This document shows, piece by piece, positions 33,806 to 42,479 of a stretch of 64,000 nt of DNA. The DNA is from Nocardioides szechwanensis (GTDB taxonomy: Bacteria; Actinomycetota; Actinomycetes; Propionibacteriales; Nocardioidaceae), in assembly GCF_900103935.1 (NCBI RefSeq), contig NZ_FNIC01000001.1, forward strand, positions 800,804-864,803, given 5' to 3'. Numbering within the stretch: position 1 is the stretch's first letter; every line of letters starts with the position of its first letter. A program made the translations under genes and the position numbers. The notes under the pieces were generated by a model. That model saw only the letters and a list, made by a program, of their open reading frames with translations. It was not told where the DNA came from and did not search any database.

Positions 33806-36218
33806 CCTCCCGTCCCGCGCCGAGGTCGTGATCGTCGGCGGCGGCATCATCGGCGCGTCCGTCGCCTACCACCTGACCGCGCTGGGCCGGACCGACGTAC
33901 TGCTGCTCGAGCAGGGCCGCCTCTCCAGTGGCACGACGTGGCACGCGGCCGGGCTGGTCGGCCCGCTGCGGGCCTCCGAGAGCGGGACCCGGCTGGTGCA
34001 GTACTCCGCGGAGCTCTACGCCGCGCTCGAGGCGGAGACCGGCCTCGCGACCGGCTACCGCAACGTGGGCGGGGTGATCGTGGCCCGCACCGAGGACCGG
34101 ATGACCCAGCTGCGGCGCACCGCGGCCAGCGCCGCGGCCTACGACATGGAGTGCGAGATGATCTCGCCAGAGCGGGCGCAGGAGCTGTGGCCGGCGATGC
34201 AGGTCGACGACGTACTGGGCGCGATCTGGCTGCCCGGCGACGGCAAGGTCAACCCGACCGACGTCACCCAGGCGCTCGCCAGGGGTGCCCGGATGCGCGG
34301 TGCGCGGATCGTCGAGCAGGTCCGGGTCACGGGCTTCGACCTCGCGGACGGACCCCGACGACCCCGCGTGACGGGGGTCCGGACCGACCACGGCGACGTG
34401 GAGGCCGAGGTCGTCGTCAACTGCGCCGGCCAGTGGGCCAAGGCCCTGGGGGACCTGGCGGGCGTCACGGTGCCGTTGCACTCCGCCGAGCACTTCTACG
34501 TCGTGACCGAGGCCGTCGAGGGCTGTCATCCCGACCTGCCGGTGATGCGCGACCCCGACGGCTGGACCTACTTCAAGGAGGAGGTCGGCGGCCTGGTCGT
34601 GGGCGGCTTCGAGCCGGAGGCCAAGCCGTGGCGCTCGCCGTCGGACCTGCCCTACCCCTTCGAGTTCCAGCTGCTCGAGGAGGACTGGGACCACTTCTCG
34701 GTGCTGATGGACCAGGCGGTGCAGCGGGTCCCGGCTCTGGCTGAGACCGGCGTCCGCAAGTTCTACAACGGCCCGGAGTCGTTCACCCCGGACAACCAGT
34801 TCCTGCTGGGGGAGTCACCGGAGGTGGCGGGCTTCTTCGTCGGCGCCGGCTTCAACTCGGTCGGCATCGCGTCGGCCGGGGGTGCCGGCCGGGCCCTGGC
34901 CGAGTGGATCGTGGAAGGCGAGCCGACCAGCGACCTGGTGGCGGTCGACGTACGCCGCTTCGCGCCGTTCCACGGCGACGAGGCCTGGCTGCGCTCGCGG
35001 GTCTCGGAGGTGCTCGGCCTGCACTACGCCGTGCCCTGGCCCAACCGCGAGCTCGAGTCCGGCCGCCCGCAGCGCACCTCACCTCTGCACGACGTCCTGG
35101 CGTCCGCGGGCGCGGTGTTCGGCACGCGGATGGGCTGGGAGCGGCCCAACGTCTTCGGGCCGACGTCACTCGCCTACCGATGGGGCAAGCCGGACTGGCT
35201 CGCCGCGAGCGCCGCCGAGCAGCGGGCGACCCGCACCGACGTCGCGGTCTTCGACCAGACCTCCTTCAGCAAGTACGACGTCAGCGGTCCCGGCGCGCTG
35301 GCGGCGCTCCAGTGGGTGTGCGCGGCCGACGTCGACGTGCCCGTGGGCGGCTGCGTCTACACGCCGTTCCTCAACCGGCGCGGCACCTACGAGGCCGACC
35401 TCACCGTCACCCGCACGGGTGATGAGGCCTTCCTGCTGGTGTCGAGCTCGGCCACGACCATCCGCGACCTCGACTGGCTGCGCCGCCAGGCACCACCGGG
35501 TCTCGACGTGAGCCTGGCCGACGTGACCGACGACTACGCCGTGCTCGGCGTGATGGGCCCGGCCTCGCGGGACCTGCTGTCCGCCCTCACCGACGCCGAC
35601 CTCGGCGAGGAGGCGTTCCCGTTCGCCACCAGCGCGCTCGTCGGTGTCGCTGGGGCGACGGTGCGGGCGACCCGGATGACCTACGTCGGCGAGCTGGGCT
35701 GGGAGCTGATGGTCCCGGTCGCCGCCGCGGTGGCCGTGCACGCCGCGGTCCGCGCGGGCGGTGCCGTGGACGCCGGCTACTACGCGATCGAGTCGCTGCG
35801 CCTGGAGAAGGGCTACCGCGCGTTCGGGCGCGAGCTCACCCCCGACGTGACCCCGGTCGAGGCCGGCCTGCTGTTCGCCACCGCACTCAAGGGCGACAAG
35901 GACTTCCTCGGCCGCGCCGCCCTGGTCGAGCACCGCGAGCGCCTGGCCCGAGGCGGCCCGCGGCGCCGGGTCGTGTCGTTTGTGGTCGACGACCCCGGCC
36001 CGATGCTGTGGGGAGGCGAGCTGGTGCTCCGCGACGGCGCGCCGGTCGGCCAGGTGACCAGTGCGGCCTGGGGCGAGACTGTGGGCGCGAGCGTCGGGCT
36101 CGCCCAGCTCCGCCACGACGGGCCGGTCACCTCCGACTGGCTGGCCGAGGGCGGCTTCGAGGTCGACGTGGGCGGCAGACGCTCCGGCGTACGCCTGACC
36201 CTCAAGGCGCCGCTCTAG
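33798..36218 (+). CDS. Dimethylglycine/sarcosine dehydrogenase-like flavoprotein with C-terminal GcvT domain
   Basis: 806 residues. N-terminal DAO-type FAD domain (VVIVGGGIIGASVAYHL; SSGTTWHAAGLVG carries the His that covalently binds FAD in dimethylglycine dehydrogenase, about residue 48), then FAO_M linker and C-terminal aminomethyltransferase-like domains (about 430-800; YVGELGWELMVP). Enzymes of this family oxidatively demethylate N-methylglycines and pass the one-carbon unit to tetrahydrofolate. The GTG start overlaps the kinase gene by 8 nt. The setting suggests oxidation of an N-methylated or glutamylated amine. Confidence 0.9.
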   Translation: MADLPSRAEVVIVGGGIIGASVAYHLTALGRTDVLLLEQGRLSSGTTWHAAGLVGPLRASESGTRLVQYSAELYAALEAETGLATGYRNVGGVIVARTEDRMTQLRRTAASAAAYDMECEMISPERAQELWPAMQVDDVLGAIWLPGDGKVNPTDVTQALARGARMRGARIVEQVRVTGFDLADGPRRPRVTGVRTDHGDVEAEVVVNCAGQWAKALGDLAGVTVPLHSAEHFYVVTEAVEGCHPDLPVMRDPDGWTYFKEEVGGLVVGGFEPEAKPWRSPSDLPYPFEFQLLEEDWDHFSVLMDQAVQRVPALAETGVRKFYNGPESFTPDNQFLLGESPEVAGFFVGAGFNSVGIASAGGAGRALAEWIVEGEPTSDLVAVDVRRFAPFHGDEAWLRSRVSEVLGLHYAVPWPNRELESGRPQRTSPLHDVLASAGAVFGTRMGWERPNVFGPTSLAYRWGKPDWLAASAAEQRATRTDVAVFDQTSFSKYDVSGPGALAALQWVCAADVDVPVGGCVYTPFLNRRGTYEADLTVTRTGDEAFLLVSSSATTIRDLDWLRRQAPPGLDVSLADVTDDYAVLGVMGPASRDLLSALTDADLGEEAFPFATSALVGVAGATVRATRMTYVGELGWELMVPVAAAVAVHAAVRAGGAVDAGYYAIESLRLEKGYRAFGRELTPDVTPVEAGLLFATALKGDKDFLGRAALVEHRERLARGGPRRRVVSFVVDDPGPMLWGGELVLRDGAPVGQVTSAAWGETVGASVGLAQLRHDGPVTSDWLAEGGFEVDVGGRRSGVRLTLKAPL

Positions 36219-36221
36219 GGT
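36216..36221 (+). promoter_or_regulatory. -10 box TAGGGT overlapping the upstream stop codon
   Basis: The TAG stop of the flavoprotein gene forms the first half of TAGGGT, which ends 6 nt before the ATG of the methyltransferase gene. No ribosome-binding site intervenes. The downstream gene can therefore be transcribed independently as a leaderless mRNA. Confidence 0.5.
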
Positions 36222-36227
36222 CGTCCC

Positions 36228-36986
36228 ATGAGCTTCGAGGTGAGCGCGGAGGCCTACGCGCAGTTCATGGGGCAGTTCTCCGAACCGCTGGCGGTCCGCT
36301 TCGCCGACTGGGCCGGCGTACGCCGGGGCCAGCGGGCGCTGGACGTGGGTTGCGGGCCGGGTGCCCTGACCGCGGTCCTGACCGAGCTGCTCGAGCCGGG
36401 CGCGGTCGCCGCCGCCGACCCCTCCGAGTCGTTCGTCGCCGCGGCCCGGGCCCGGCTTCCCCAGGTCGACGTCCGGCGGGCCAGCGCGGAGGACCTGCCC
36501 TACGACTCCGGCTCGTTCGACGTCGTCCTGGCGCAGCTCGTCGTCCACTTCATGAGCGACCCCGTGGCCGGGCTGCGCGAGATGTCGCGGGTGTCGGTGC
36601 CCGGAGGCGTGGTCGCCGCCTGCGTCTGGGACCACGCCGGGGGTGGCGGCCCGCTGGCGACCTTCTGGTCCGCGGTCCGCTCGCTGGACGCCTCGGCACC
36701 CGACGAGTCCGGGTTGGCCGGTGCCCGCGCCGGCCACCTCGCGGAGCTCGCGACGGCGGCCGGTCTGCGCGACGTCGAGGAGGACCTGCTCACCGTGACC
36801 GTCGGCTTCGCGTCGTTCGACGACTGGTGGGAGCCCTACACGTTCGGCGTCGGCCCGGCCGGGACCCACGTCGCCGGCCTCGACCCCGACCGCCGCGAGG
36901 AGCTGCGCCAGCGCTGCCGCGAGCTGCTTCCCGCCGGCCCGTTCGGTGTCACCGCCTCCGCGTGGTCGGTCCGCGCCCGTCGCTGA
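36228..36986 (+). CDS. Class I SAM-dependent methyltransferase
   Basis: 252 residues. Motif I is ALDVGCGPGALTAVL near residue 38, the acidic residue after strand 2 is in AAADPSESFV, and LPYDSGSFDVVLAQLVVHFM is the usual post-I/motif II region of the UbiE/Methyltransf_11 group. The acceptor is unknown. It lies 9 nt after the flavoprotein gene but has its own -10 box, so a role in the amine pathway is not certain. Confidence 0.85.
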   Translation: MSFEVSAEAYAQFMGQFSEPLAVRFADWAGVRRGQRALDVGCGPGALTAVLTELLEPGAVAAADPSESFVAAARARLPQVDVRRASAEDLPYDSGSFDVVLAQLVVHFMSDPVAGLREMSRVSVPGGVVAACVWDHAGGGGPLATFWSAVRSLDASAPDESGLAGARAGHLAELATAAGLRDVEEDLLTVTVGFASFDDWWEPYTFGVGPAGTHVAGLDPDRREELRQRCRELLPAGPFGVTASAWSVRARR

Positions 36987-37040
36987 GCGACTTGACCGGC
37001 GACCTTCGCTGATATCGGACGAAGACCGGGTGCCGCGCAC

Positions 37041-37076
37041 TAGCCTCGCGGTGTGAACTCGGGCTCGTCATCGTGA
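37041..37076 (+). promoter_or_regulatory. -10 box and 7-codon leader ORF in front of the SpoIIE-type phosphatase
   Basis: TAGCCT (37041-37046) is followed 6 nt later by GTG at 37053, which opens a frame of seven codons (V-N-S-G-S-S-S) ending in TGA at 37074-37076. That stop overlaps the GTG start of the phosphatase gene (GTGA). The leaderless mini-ORF could deliver ribosomes to a start codon that has no Shine-Dalgarno of its own. Confidence 0.45.
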
Positions 37077-38176
37077 GCAGCTCTGCCTCGCGCTACGTGC
37101 GCGAGCGCGTGCGCAGCTGGCGCACGGGATCGAGCGCCGGGCAGCGCGAGGTCCTGGGTCTGCTCATGGCCGGGGTGGCGCTCTCGTTCGTGGTCTCCGT
37201 CGCGGACTACGACGTGGTGCCGCTGACGTCGTACTTCGTCTGGCTCATCCTCGGCATGCTCCTGCTGCGCTTCCGCTACCTGGCGGTGATGACCACCTGG
37301 ACCGCGGTCGCCGCCGTGGCCGCGATGCTGATCGACGGCCCGGTCACCGGGCCCCGCTCCGCGGCGCTGGTCACGCTCGGCATCGCCGTGGTGCTGATCC
37401 TCTTCCAGTCCAGCCGCCAGCGCAGCGGCCTGCCCTCACCGCTGAGCGAGGCACTCCTGCACGAGCTCCGGGTGCGGCTCCAGGCGCAGGGCACGATCCC
37501 GCTGCTGCCCACGGGCTGGCACGTCGAGTCCGCGATGATCGCGTCGCACGGCGTCGGCTACGCGGGCGACTTCCTGGTGGCCGACCTCGACGACGACGGG
37601 CACCGGCTCGAGATGGTCCTGGTCGACGTGTGCGGCAAGGGCCTGGGCGCCGGGCCCCAGGCGCTCCAGTTCGCCGGGGCGCTCGGCGGCCTGATCGGCT
37701 CCATGCCCCCGGCCGACCTGATGGCGGCCGCCAACCGCTTCCTGCTGCGCCGCCGCCTCGACGACTCCTTCGCCACCGCCGTCCACGTGCGGGTCGACCT
37801 CGACGACGGCCGCTACTCGATCACCAGCGCCGGTCACCCGCCGGCGCTGCGCTGGGAGGCCGACACCGACGAGTGGCACATCGACAACGCCCGGGGGATG
37901 GCGATCGGGGTCGTGCCTGACCCCGACCTGACCGTCAGCGAGGGCGTCCTGCGCGAAGGCGACGCGCTGCTCTTCTACACCGACGGCGTCGTGGAGTCGC
38001 GCACGAGCGACCTCGACACCGGGATCGACTGGCTGCGCCTGGTGGCACGTGAGGCCATCCGCGAGGGTGCGGTCGGCTCCACCCGCCGGATGATCGCGCA
38101 GATCGAGCGCGGCGACGACGACCGCGCGGTGCTCCTCCTCAGCCGGACGGAGCGCGCGAGTAAAGCTCGCGGATGA
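37073..38176 (+). CDS. Membrane-anchored PP2C/SpoIIE-type serine phosphatase
   Basis: 367 residues. Three to four N-terminal membrane helices (about 25-115) are followed by a linker and a SpoIIE phosphatase domain: GDFLVADLDDD, VDVCGKGLGAGPQAL near residue 185, SAGHPPAL near 255 and LLFYTDGVVESR near 302, which supply the metal-binding Asp residues. Such enzymes usually dephosphorylate anti-anti-sigma factors of partner-switching systems; no sigma-regulatory partners are in the window. Its 3' end overlaps the convergent ABC gene by 38 nt. Confidence 0.88.
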   Translation: MSSSASRYVRERVRSWRTGSSAGQREVLGLLMAGVALSFVVSVADYDVVPLTSYFVWLILGMLLLRFRYLAVMTTWTAVAAVAAMLIDGPVTGPRSAALVTLGIAVVLILFQSSRQRSGLPSPLSEALLHELRVRLQAQGTIPLLPTGWHVESAMIASHGVGYAGDFLVADLDDDGHRLEMVLVDVCGKGLGAGPQALQFAGALGGLIGSMPPADLMAAANRFLLRRRLDDSFATAVHVRVDLDDGRYSITSAGHPPALRWEADTDEWHIDNARGMAIGVVPDPDLTVSEGVLREGDALLFYTDGVVESRTSDLDTGIDWLRLVAREAIREGAVGSTRRMIAQIERGDDDRAVLLLSRTERASKARG

Positions 38177-39101
38177 CGTCCTCGATGTCCGGCTCCTGGA
38201 TCGACAGGTCCGCGACGTCGTACGACGCGGCCAGCGCGGCCACCACAGGCGCGGCGCTCGCGCCCGCGGGCAGGCTCAGCCACTGACGCGGACCCTCGAC
38301 CCGGCGGGTGACCGCCCCGGCCACCGAGATGGGCGGGGCCTCGTCGACCAGGTCGACCACGACCGTGCGGTGGGACCCGCCTCGCTCGTGCAGCCCGGCG
38401 AGCGTGCCGTCGTAGACCTGGGTGCCGTGGTCGATGACGATCACCCGCCGGCAGAGCGCCTCGATGTCCTGGAGGTCGTGGGTGGTCAGCATCAGGGTGG
38501 TGCCGCGCTCGCGGTTAAGCGCCCGTAGGAACTCCCGCAGCCGGCCCTTGCTCACCACGTCCAGGCCGATCGTGGGCTCGTCGAGGTAGAGGATCTCCGG
38601 GTCGTGCAGGAGCGCCGCCGCGATGTCGCCGCGCATCCGTTGGCCCAGGCTCAGCTGGCGCACGGGGGTGTCGAGCAGCTCGCCCAGGTCGAGCAGCTCC
38701 AGGAACTCCGCGAGGTTGGTGCGGTGGCGCGCGGGGTCGGTCCGGTAGATCTTCTGGAGCAGGTCGAACGAGTCGCGCAGGGGCAGGTCCCACCACAGCG
38801 AGGTGCGCTGCCCGAAGACCACGCCGATCCGCCGGGCCAGGGTGGTCCGGTTGCGGCTCGGGTCGACGCCGGCCACGGAGATCCGGCCGCTGGTGGGCAC
38901 CAGGATGCCGGTGAGCATCTTGATCGTCGTGGACTTCCCGGCCCCGTTGGGCCCGATGTAGCCGACCATCTCGCCGGCGTCGATCCCGAACGTGAGGTCC
39001 TGGACGGCCACCACCTCGGTGCGCTGCTTGCGGCGGCTGCCCTCGGCGCGCCGGCGCACGGTGAACGTGCGGCGCAGGTCCGTGACCTCGATCAGCGACA
39101 T
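38139..39101 (-). CDS. ABC-2 type exporter ATP-binding protein
   Basis: 320 residues. Walker A GPNGAGKST near residue 53, signature LSLGQRMR near 152, Walker B EILYLDEPTIGLDV near 172, H-loop TTHDLQD, and a C-terminal extension of about 90 residues typical of NatA/CcmA-like ATPases. It lies 1 nt after the first permease gene; the LSLGQRMR signature is the form found in the COG4586 group that pairs with COG4587/COG3694 permeases, as here. Confidence 0.92.
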   Translation of the reverse strand: MSLIEVTDLRRTFTVRRRAEGSRRKQRTEVVAVQDLTFGIDAGEMVGYIGPNGAGKSTTIKMLTGILVPTSGRISVAGVDPSRNRTTLARRIGVVFGQRTSLWWDLPLRDSFDLLQKIYRTDPARHRTNLAEFLELLDLGELLDTPVRQLSLGQRMRGDIAAALLHDPEILYLDEPTIGLDVVSKGRLREFLRALNRERGTTLMLTTHDLQDIEALCRRVIVIDHGTQVYDGTLAGLHERGGSHRTVVVDLVDEAPPISVAGAVTRRVEGPRQWLSLPAGASAAPVVAALAASYDVADLSIQEPDIEDVIRELYSRAPSG

Positions 39102-39102
39102 G

Positions 39103-39912
39103 TCAGCTCCCGGTGGATCGGTAGTGGCGGACGCCGGTGCGCCACGCGAGGGCGGCGACGCCCAGGAAGAGCGCGGCGGCGACGGGGGAGGCGAACTGGA
39201 GGGCCCTCGGCAGCCCGAACGGGTCGTCGCGGCCGAGGATGTAGAGAGAGGGATACCAGTTGACGAACGCGATCGGCAGCACGAACGTCAGCGCCTTCAC
39301 GATCTCCGAGGGGAAGACCGACATCGGGAACTGCGTGACCTGGTTGCCGCCGTAGGTGAACGCGTTGGCGACCTCGGAGGAGTCCGCGGTCCAGAACTGC
39401 ACGCAGGCCAGCGCCACGAAGAGACTGAAGAAGATCAGCGACCCGCTCACGACCATCTCCGCCGCGACCAGCGCCCGGGGCAGCGACCAGTCGACGTACG
39501 TCGAGGCCCAGACGAACACGATGCTCGACTGAAGGACCCGGGCGAAGCGGCGCAGCGCGAACTCGTCGGCGCACACCTGCACCAGGAGCGGCACCGGCTT
39601 GGTCATCATCGTGTCGAGGCGACCCGTCCTGATCATCTGGCCCAGGCGGTCGACCCGGCCGACGAACAGGTCGGCGAACGCGATGCCCAGACCGGTGGCG
39701 CCGTACAGGAAGCCGATCTCGGTGAGGCTGAAGCCACCCAGGTCGTCGACGTTGCGCAGGAGCACCCAGATCGCCACGAAGTCGAGCCCGGTCATCAGGA
39801 AGCTGCCGACGGCCATCATCCAGAACGACGCCGGATAGGCCATCGAGGCGCGCACCCAGAGGCTCGCGATCCGGCCGTAGTCGACCACCGAGGCGAGTCG
39901 CGTGTCAGCCAC
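39103..39912 (-). CDS. ABC-2 family permease (COG3694 type)
   Basis: 269 residues, about six membrane helices. FLYGATGLGIAFADLFVGRVDRLGQMIRTGRLDTMMTKP is the characteristic cytoplasmic loop of this permease family. The GTG start overlaps the stop of the preceding permease by 8 nt. It should form a heterodimer with that permease and the ATPase downstream; the exported substrate is unknown. Confidence 0.9.
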   Translation of the reverse strand: MADTRLASVVDYGRIASLWVRASMAYPASFWMMAVGSFLMTGLDFVAIWVLLRNVDDLGGFSLTEIGFLYGATGLGIAFADLFVGRVDRLGQMIRTGRLDTMMTKPVPLLVQVCADEFALRRFARVLQSSIVFVWASTYVDWSLPRALVAAEMVVSGSLIFFSLFVALACVQFWTADSSEVANAFTYGGNQVTQFPMSVFPSEIVKALTFVLPIAFVNWYPSLYILGRDDPFGLPRALQFASPVAAALFLGVAALAWRTGVRHYRSTGS

Positions 39913-40705
39913 CCTGGACCACGACCCGGCGCTCGGCGCGGCGCAGGACCAAGGAGCACAGGCCCAGGAGCACGACGGCCCAGCCGGACATGAACGCGAA
40001 GCCTTCGACGATCTCCCACCCTGTGGTCTTGCCGAGCCAGATGTCGGCCGGCACCTGGAGGAACGTCGCCCAGGGGAGCGCGAACGCGAGGTCGCGCAGC
40101 ATGCCGGGCAGGATCACGAGCGGCACGGTCAGCCCGCTGAAGAAGAGCGCGACGAAGCCCAGCAGCATCCGCGGACCGACGTCGTCCAGCAGCCAGAACG
40201 CCGTCAGCGAGGCGAGCATCCGCAGCGCGAAGCTGACCGTGACCGCGACCGGGATCGCCGCGAGGAAGACCAGCCAGGTCCCGACGCCGTCGGGGTAGCG
40301 CAGGTCGAACAGCAGCCCGCCGATGACCGTGGGAGCCAGTCCGCGGGTGAGCAGGTGGTACGCCGCCCGGCCGAGGTCGGCGGCGAGGTACCACCCGAGG
40401 ATCCCCACCGGCCGGTAGAAGTCGATCGCCACGTCACCGGACCGGATCCGCTCGGCGAGGTCGTCGGGGGAGCCGCCGCCCCACACCGCCACGGTCATGA
40501 TCATCGCCTGGCCGAGCCACACATAGGTGAGCGCGTCGGTGACGTCGTACCCGCCGGCGTCGGGGTTGCTGCCCCACACCTCGAGGTAGACGAAGCAGAT
40601 GATGACGCCGAAGACGCAGTTGGTGAAGATGCCCGCGAGAGTCGCCCCGACATAGGTGGAGTACCTCTTGAAGGCGCGCGTCGCGACGGCGACGTGCAGG
40701 GGCAT
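39905..40705 (-). CDS. ABC-2 family permease (COG4587 type)
   Basis: 266 residues from MPLHVAVATRAFKRYSTY, about six membrane helices; DDLAERIRSGDVAIDFYRPVG matches the conserved loop of the partner family. First gene of the three-gene exporter operon (permease, permease, ATPase, with 8-nt overlap and 1-nt gap). A longer in-frame extension upstream has no support. Confidence 0.9.
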   Translation of the reverse strand: MPLHVAVATRAFKRYSTYVGATLAGIFTNCVFGVIICFVYLEVWGSNPDAGGYDVTDALTYVWLGQAMIMTVAVWGGGSPDDLAERIRSGDVAIDFYRPVGILGWYLAADLGRAAYHLLTRGLAPTVIGGLLFDLRYPDGVGTWLVFLAAIPVAVTVSFALRMLASLTAFWLLDDVGPRMLLGFVALFFSGLTVPLVILPGMLRDLAFALPWATFLQVPADIWLGKTTGWEIVEGFAFMSGWAVVLLGLCSLVLRRAERRVVVQGG

Positions 40706-40816
40706 TGCCTCAGTCTCGCACGGCGTTCGGGCCCGCCGCGGACTGGAATAGGGCGCGCCGCCGGGCCGTTGCACAAGGCAGTCAACTATTCAACTACCTC
40801 AGAGGAGCTGGGAGCG

Positions 40817-41881
40817 ATGCAGTTCGGCATCTTCACCGTCGGAGACGTCACGACGGACCCGACGACAGGCCGCACGCCGAGCGAGCACGAGCGGATCAAG
40901 GCACAGGTCGAGATCGCCAAGAAGGCCGAGGACGTCGGGCTCGACGTCGTCGCGGTGGGCCAGCACCACAACCCGCCCTTCGTCGCCTCGTCGCCCACCA
41001 CCACGATGGCCTACATCGCGGCGCAGACCGAGCGGATCGTGCTCTCCACCTCCACCACGCTGATCACGACGACCGACCCGGTGCGCATCGCCGAGGACTA
41101 CGGCACGCTCCAGCATCTCACCGACGGCCGCATGGACCTCATGCTCGGTCGCGGCAACACCGGCCCGGTCTACCCGTGGTTCGGCAAGGACATCCGCGAG
41201 GGCATCAACCTCGCCATCGAGAACTACGCGCTGCTGCACCGCCTGTGGCGCGAGGACGTCGTCGACTGGTCGGGCAAGTTCCGCACCCCGCTGCAGGGCT
41301 TCACCGCGACACCGCGCCCCCTCGACGGCGTACCCCCGTTCGTCTGGCACGGCTCGATCCGCAGCCCCGAGATCGCCGAGCAGGCGGCCTACTACGGCGA
41401 CGGGTTCTTCCACAACCACATCTTCTGGCCGGCCAGCCACACCAAGCAGATGGTCGAGCTCTACCGCCGCCGCTTCGAGCACTACGGCCACGGCACCGCC
41501 GACCAGGCGATCGTCGGCCTGGGCGGACAGTTCTTCATGCGCCGCAACAGCCAGGAGGCTGTCAACGAGTTCCGCCCGTACTTCGACAACGCCCCGGTCT
41601 ACGGCCACGGGCCCTCGCTCGAGGACTTCACCGCGCAGACCCCGCTGACCGTCGGCTCGCCGCAGCAGGTCATCGAGCGCACCCTCGGGTTCCGGGAGTA
41701 CGCCGGGGACTACCAGCGCCAGCTGTTCCTCCTCGACCACGCCGGGCTGCCGCTCAAGACCGTCCTCGAGCAGCTCGACCTGCTCGGCGAGATCCTGCCC
41801 GACCTGCGGGCCGGGTTCGCCGAGGGCCGTCCCGCCCACGTCCCCGACGCCCCGCTCCACTCGGCGCTGGTGGCGGCATGA
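40817..41881 (+). CDS. LLM-class flavin-dependent oxidoreductase (CE1758 family)
   Basis: 354 residues, luciferase-like TIM barrel beginning MQFGIFTVGDV, with VAVGQHHNPPFVASSP near residue 47, LMLGRGNTGPVYPWF near 107 and FVWHGSIRSPEIAEQAA near 175. It uses reduced FMN (F420 cannot be excluded) to oxidise an unknown substrate. It overlaps the downstream FMN reductase gene by 4 nt, which is the usual CE1758-CE1759 pairing. AGGAG and GGGAG precede the ATG. Just upstream are direct repeats TCAACT at 40785-40800, a possible regulator site. Confidence 0.9.
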   Translation: MQFGIFTVGDVTTDPTTGRTPSEHERIKAQVEIAKKAEDVGLDVVAVGQHHNPPFVASSPTTTMAYIAAQTERIVLSTSTTLITTTDPVRIAEDYGTLQHLTDGRMDLMLGRGNTGPVYPWFGKDIREGINLAIENYALLHRLWREDVVDWSGKFRTPLQGFTATPRPLDGVPPFVWHGSIRSPEIAEQAAYYGDGFFHNHIFWPASHTKQMVELYRRRFEHYGHGTADQAIVGLGGQFFMRRNSQEAVNEFRPYFDNAPVYGHGPSLEDFTAQTPLTVGSPQQVIERTLGFREYAGDYQRQLFLLDHAGLPLKTVLEQLDLLGEILPDLRAGFAEGRPAHVPDAPLHSALVAA

Positions 41882-42477
41882 CGCGCGTGCTGGCGATCAC
41901 CGCCGGGTTCTCGGTGCCCTCGTCGACCAGGCTCCTGACCGACCGGATCGCTGACGCCGTACGCCGGTCGGCCGGCCCCGGCGTCGAGGTCGAGGTCGAG
42001 GTCGTGGAGCTGCGTCCCTTCGCGCACGCCCTGGCCGACCACCTGCTGACCGGCTTCGCGACCGGCGAGCTCGCCGACCTGATCGAGCGGGTGCGCCATG
42101 CGGACGGCCTGGTCATGGTCACGCCGGTCTTCGCTGCCTCCTACAGCGGTCTCTTCAAGACCTTCCTGGACGTGCTCGAGCCGGGTCTGCTCGAGGGCAA
42201 GCCCGTGCTCGTGGCGGCCACCGCCGGCACCTCACGTCACTCGCTGGTCCTCGACCACGCCCTGCGTCCGCTCTTCTCCTACCTGCGTGCCGTGGTCGTC
42301 CCCACCGGCGTCTTCGCCGCGACCGACGACTTCGGCCACGAGGGCCTGGAGCAGCGGATCGAGCGCGCGGCCGGCGAGCTCGTCGCGCTGGTCGGCGGCC
42401 GGCGTGCGCTGCACGTCGTACGCGACGAGTTCGCGGACCCGACGCCCTTCGAGGAGCGTCTGCGACCCGTCCGGTAG
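41878..42477 (+). CDS. NADPH-dependent FMN reductase (CE1759 family)
   Basis: 199 residues, flavodoxin-like fold: VLAITAGFSVPSSTRLLTDRI binds the FMN phosphate, and VMVTPVFAASYSGLFKTFLD near residue 80 is the isoalloxazine loop of NAD(P)H:FMN reductases. ATGA overlap with the luciferase-like oxygenase indicates that it supplies reduced flavin to that enzyme. Confidence 0.92.
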   Translation: MTRVLAITAGFSVPSSTRLLTDRIADAVRRSAGPGVEVEVEVVELRPFAHALADHLLTGFATGELADLIERVRHADGLVMVTPVFAASYSGLFKTFLDVLEPGLLEGKPVLVAATAGTSRHSLVLDHALRPLFSYLRAVVVPTGVFAATDDFGHEGLEQRIERAAGELVALVGGRRALHVVRDEFADPTPFEERLRPVR

Positions 42478-42479
42478 AC

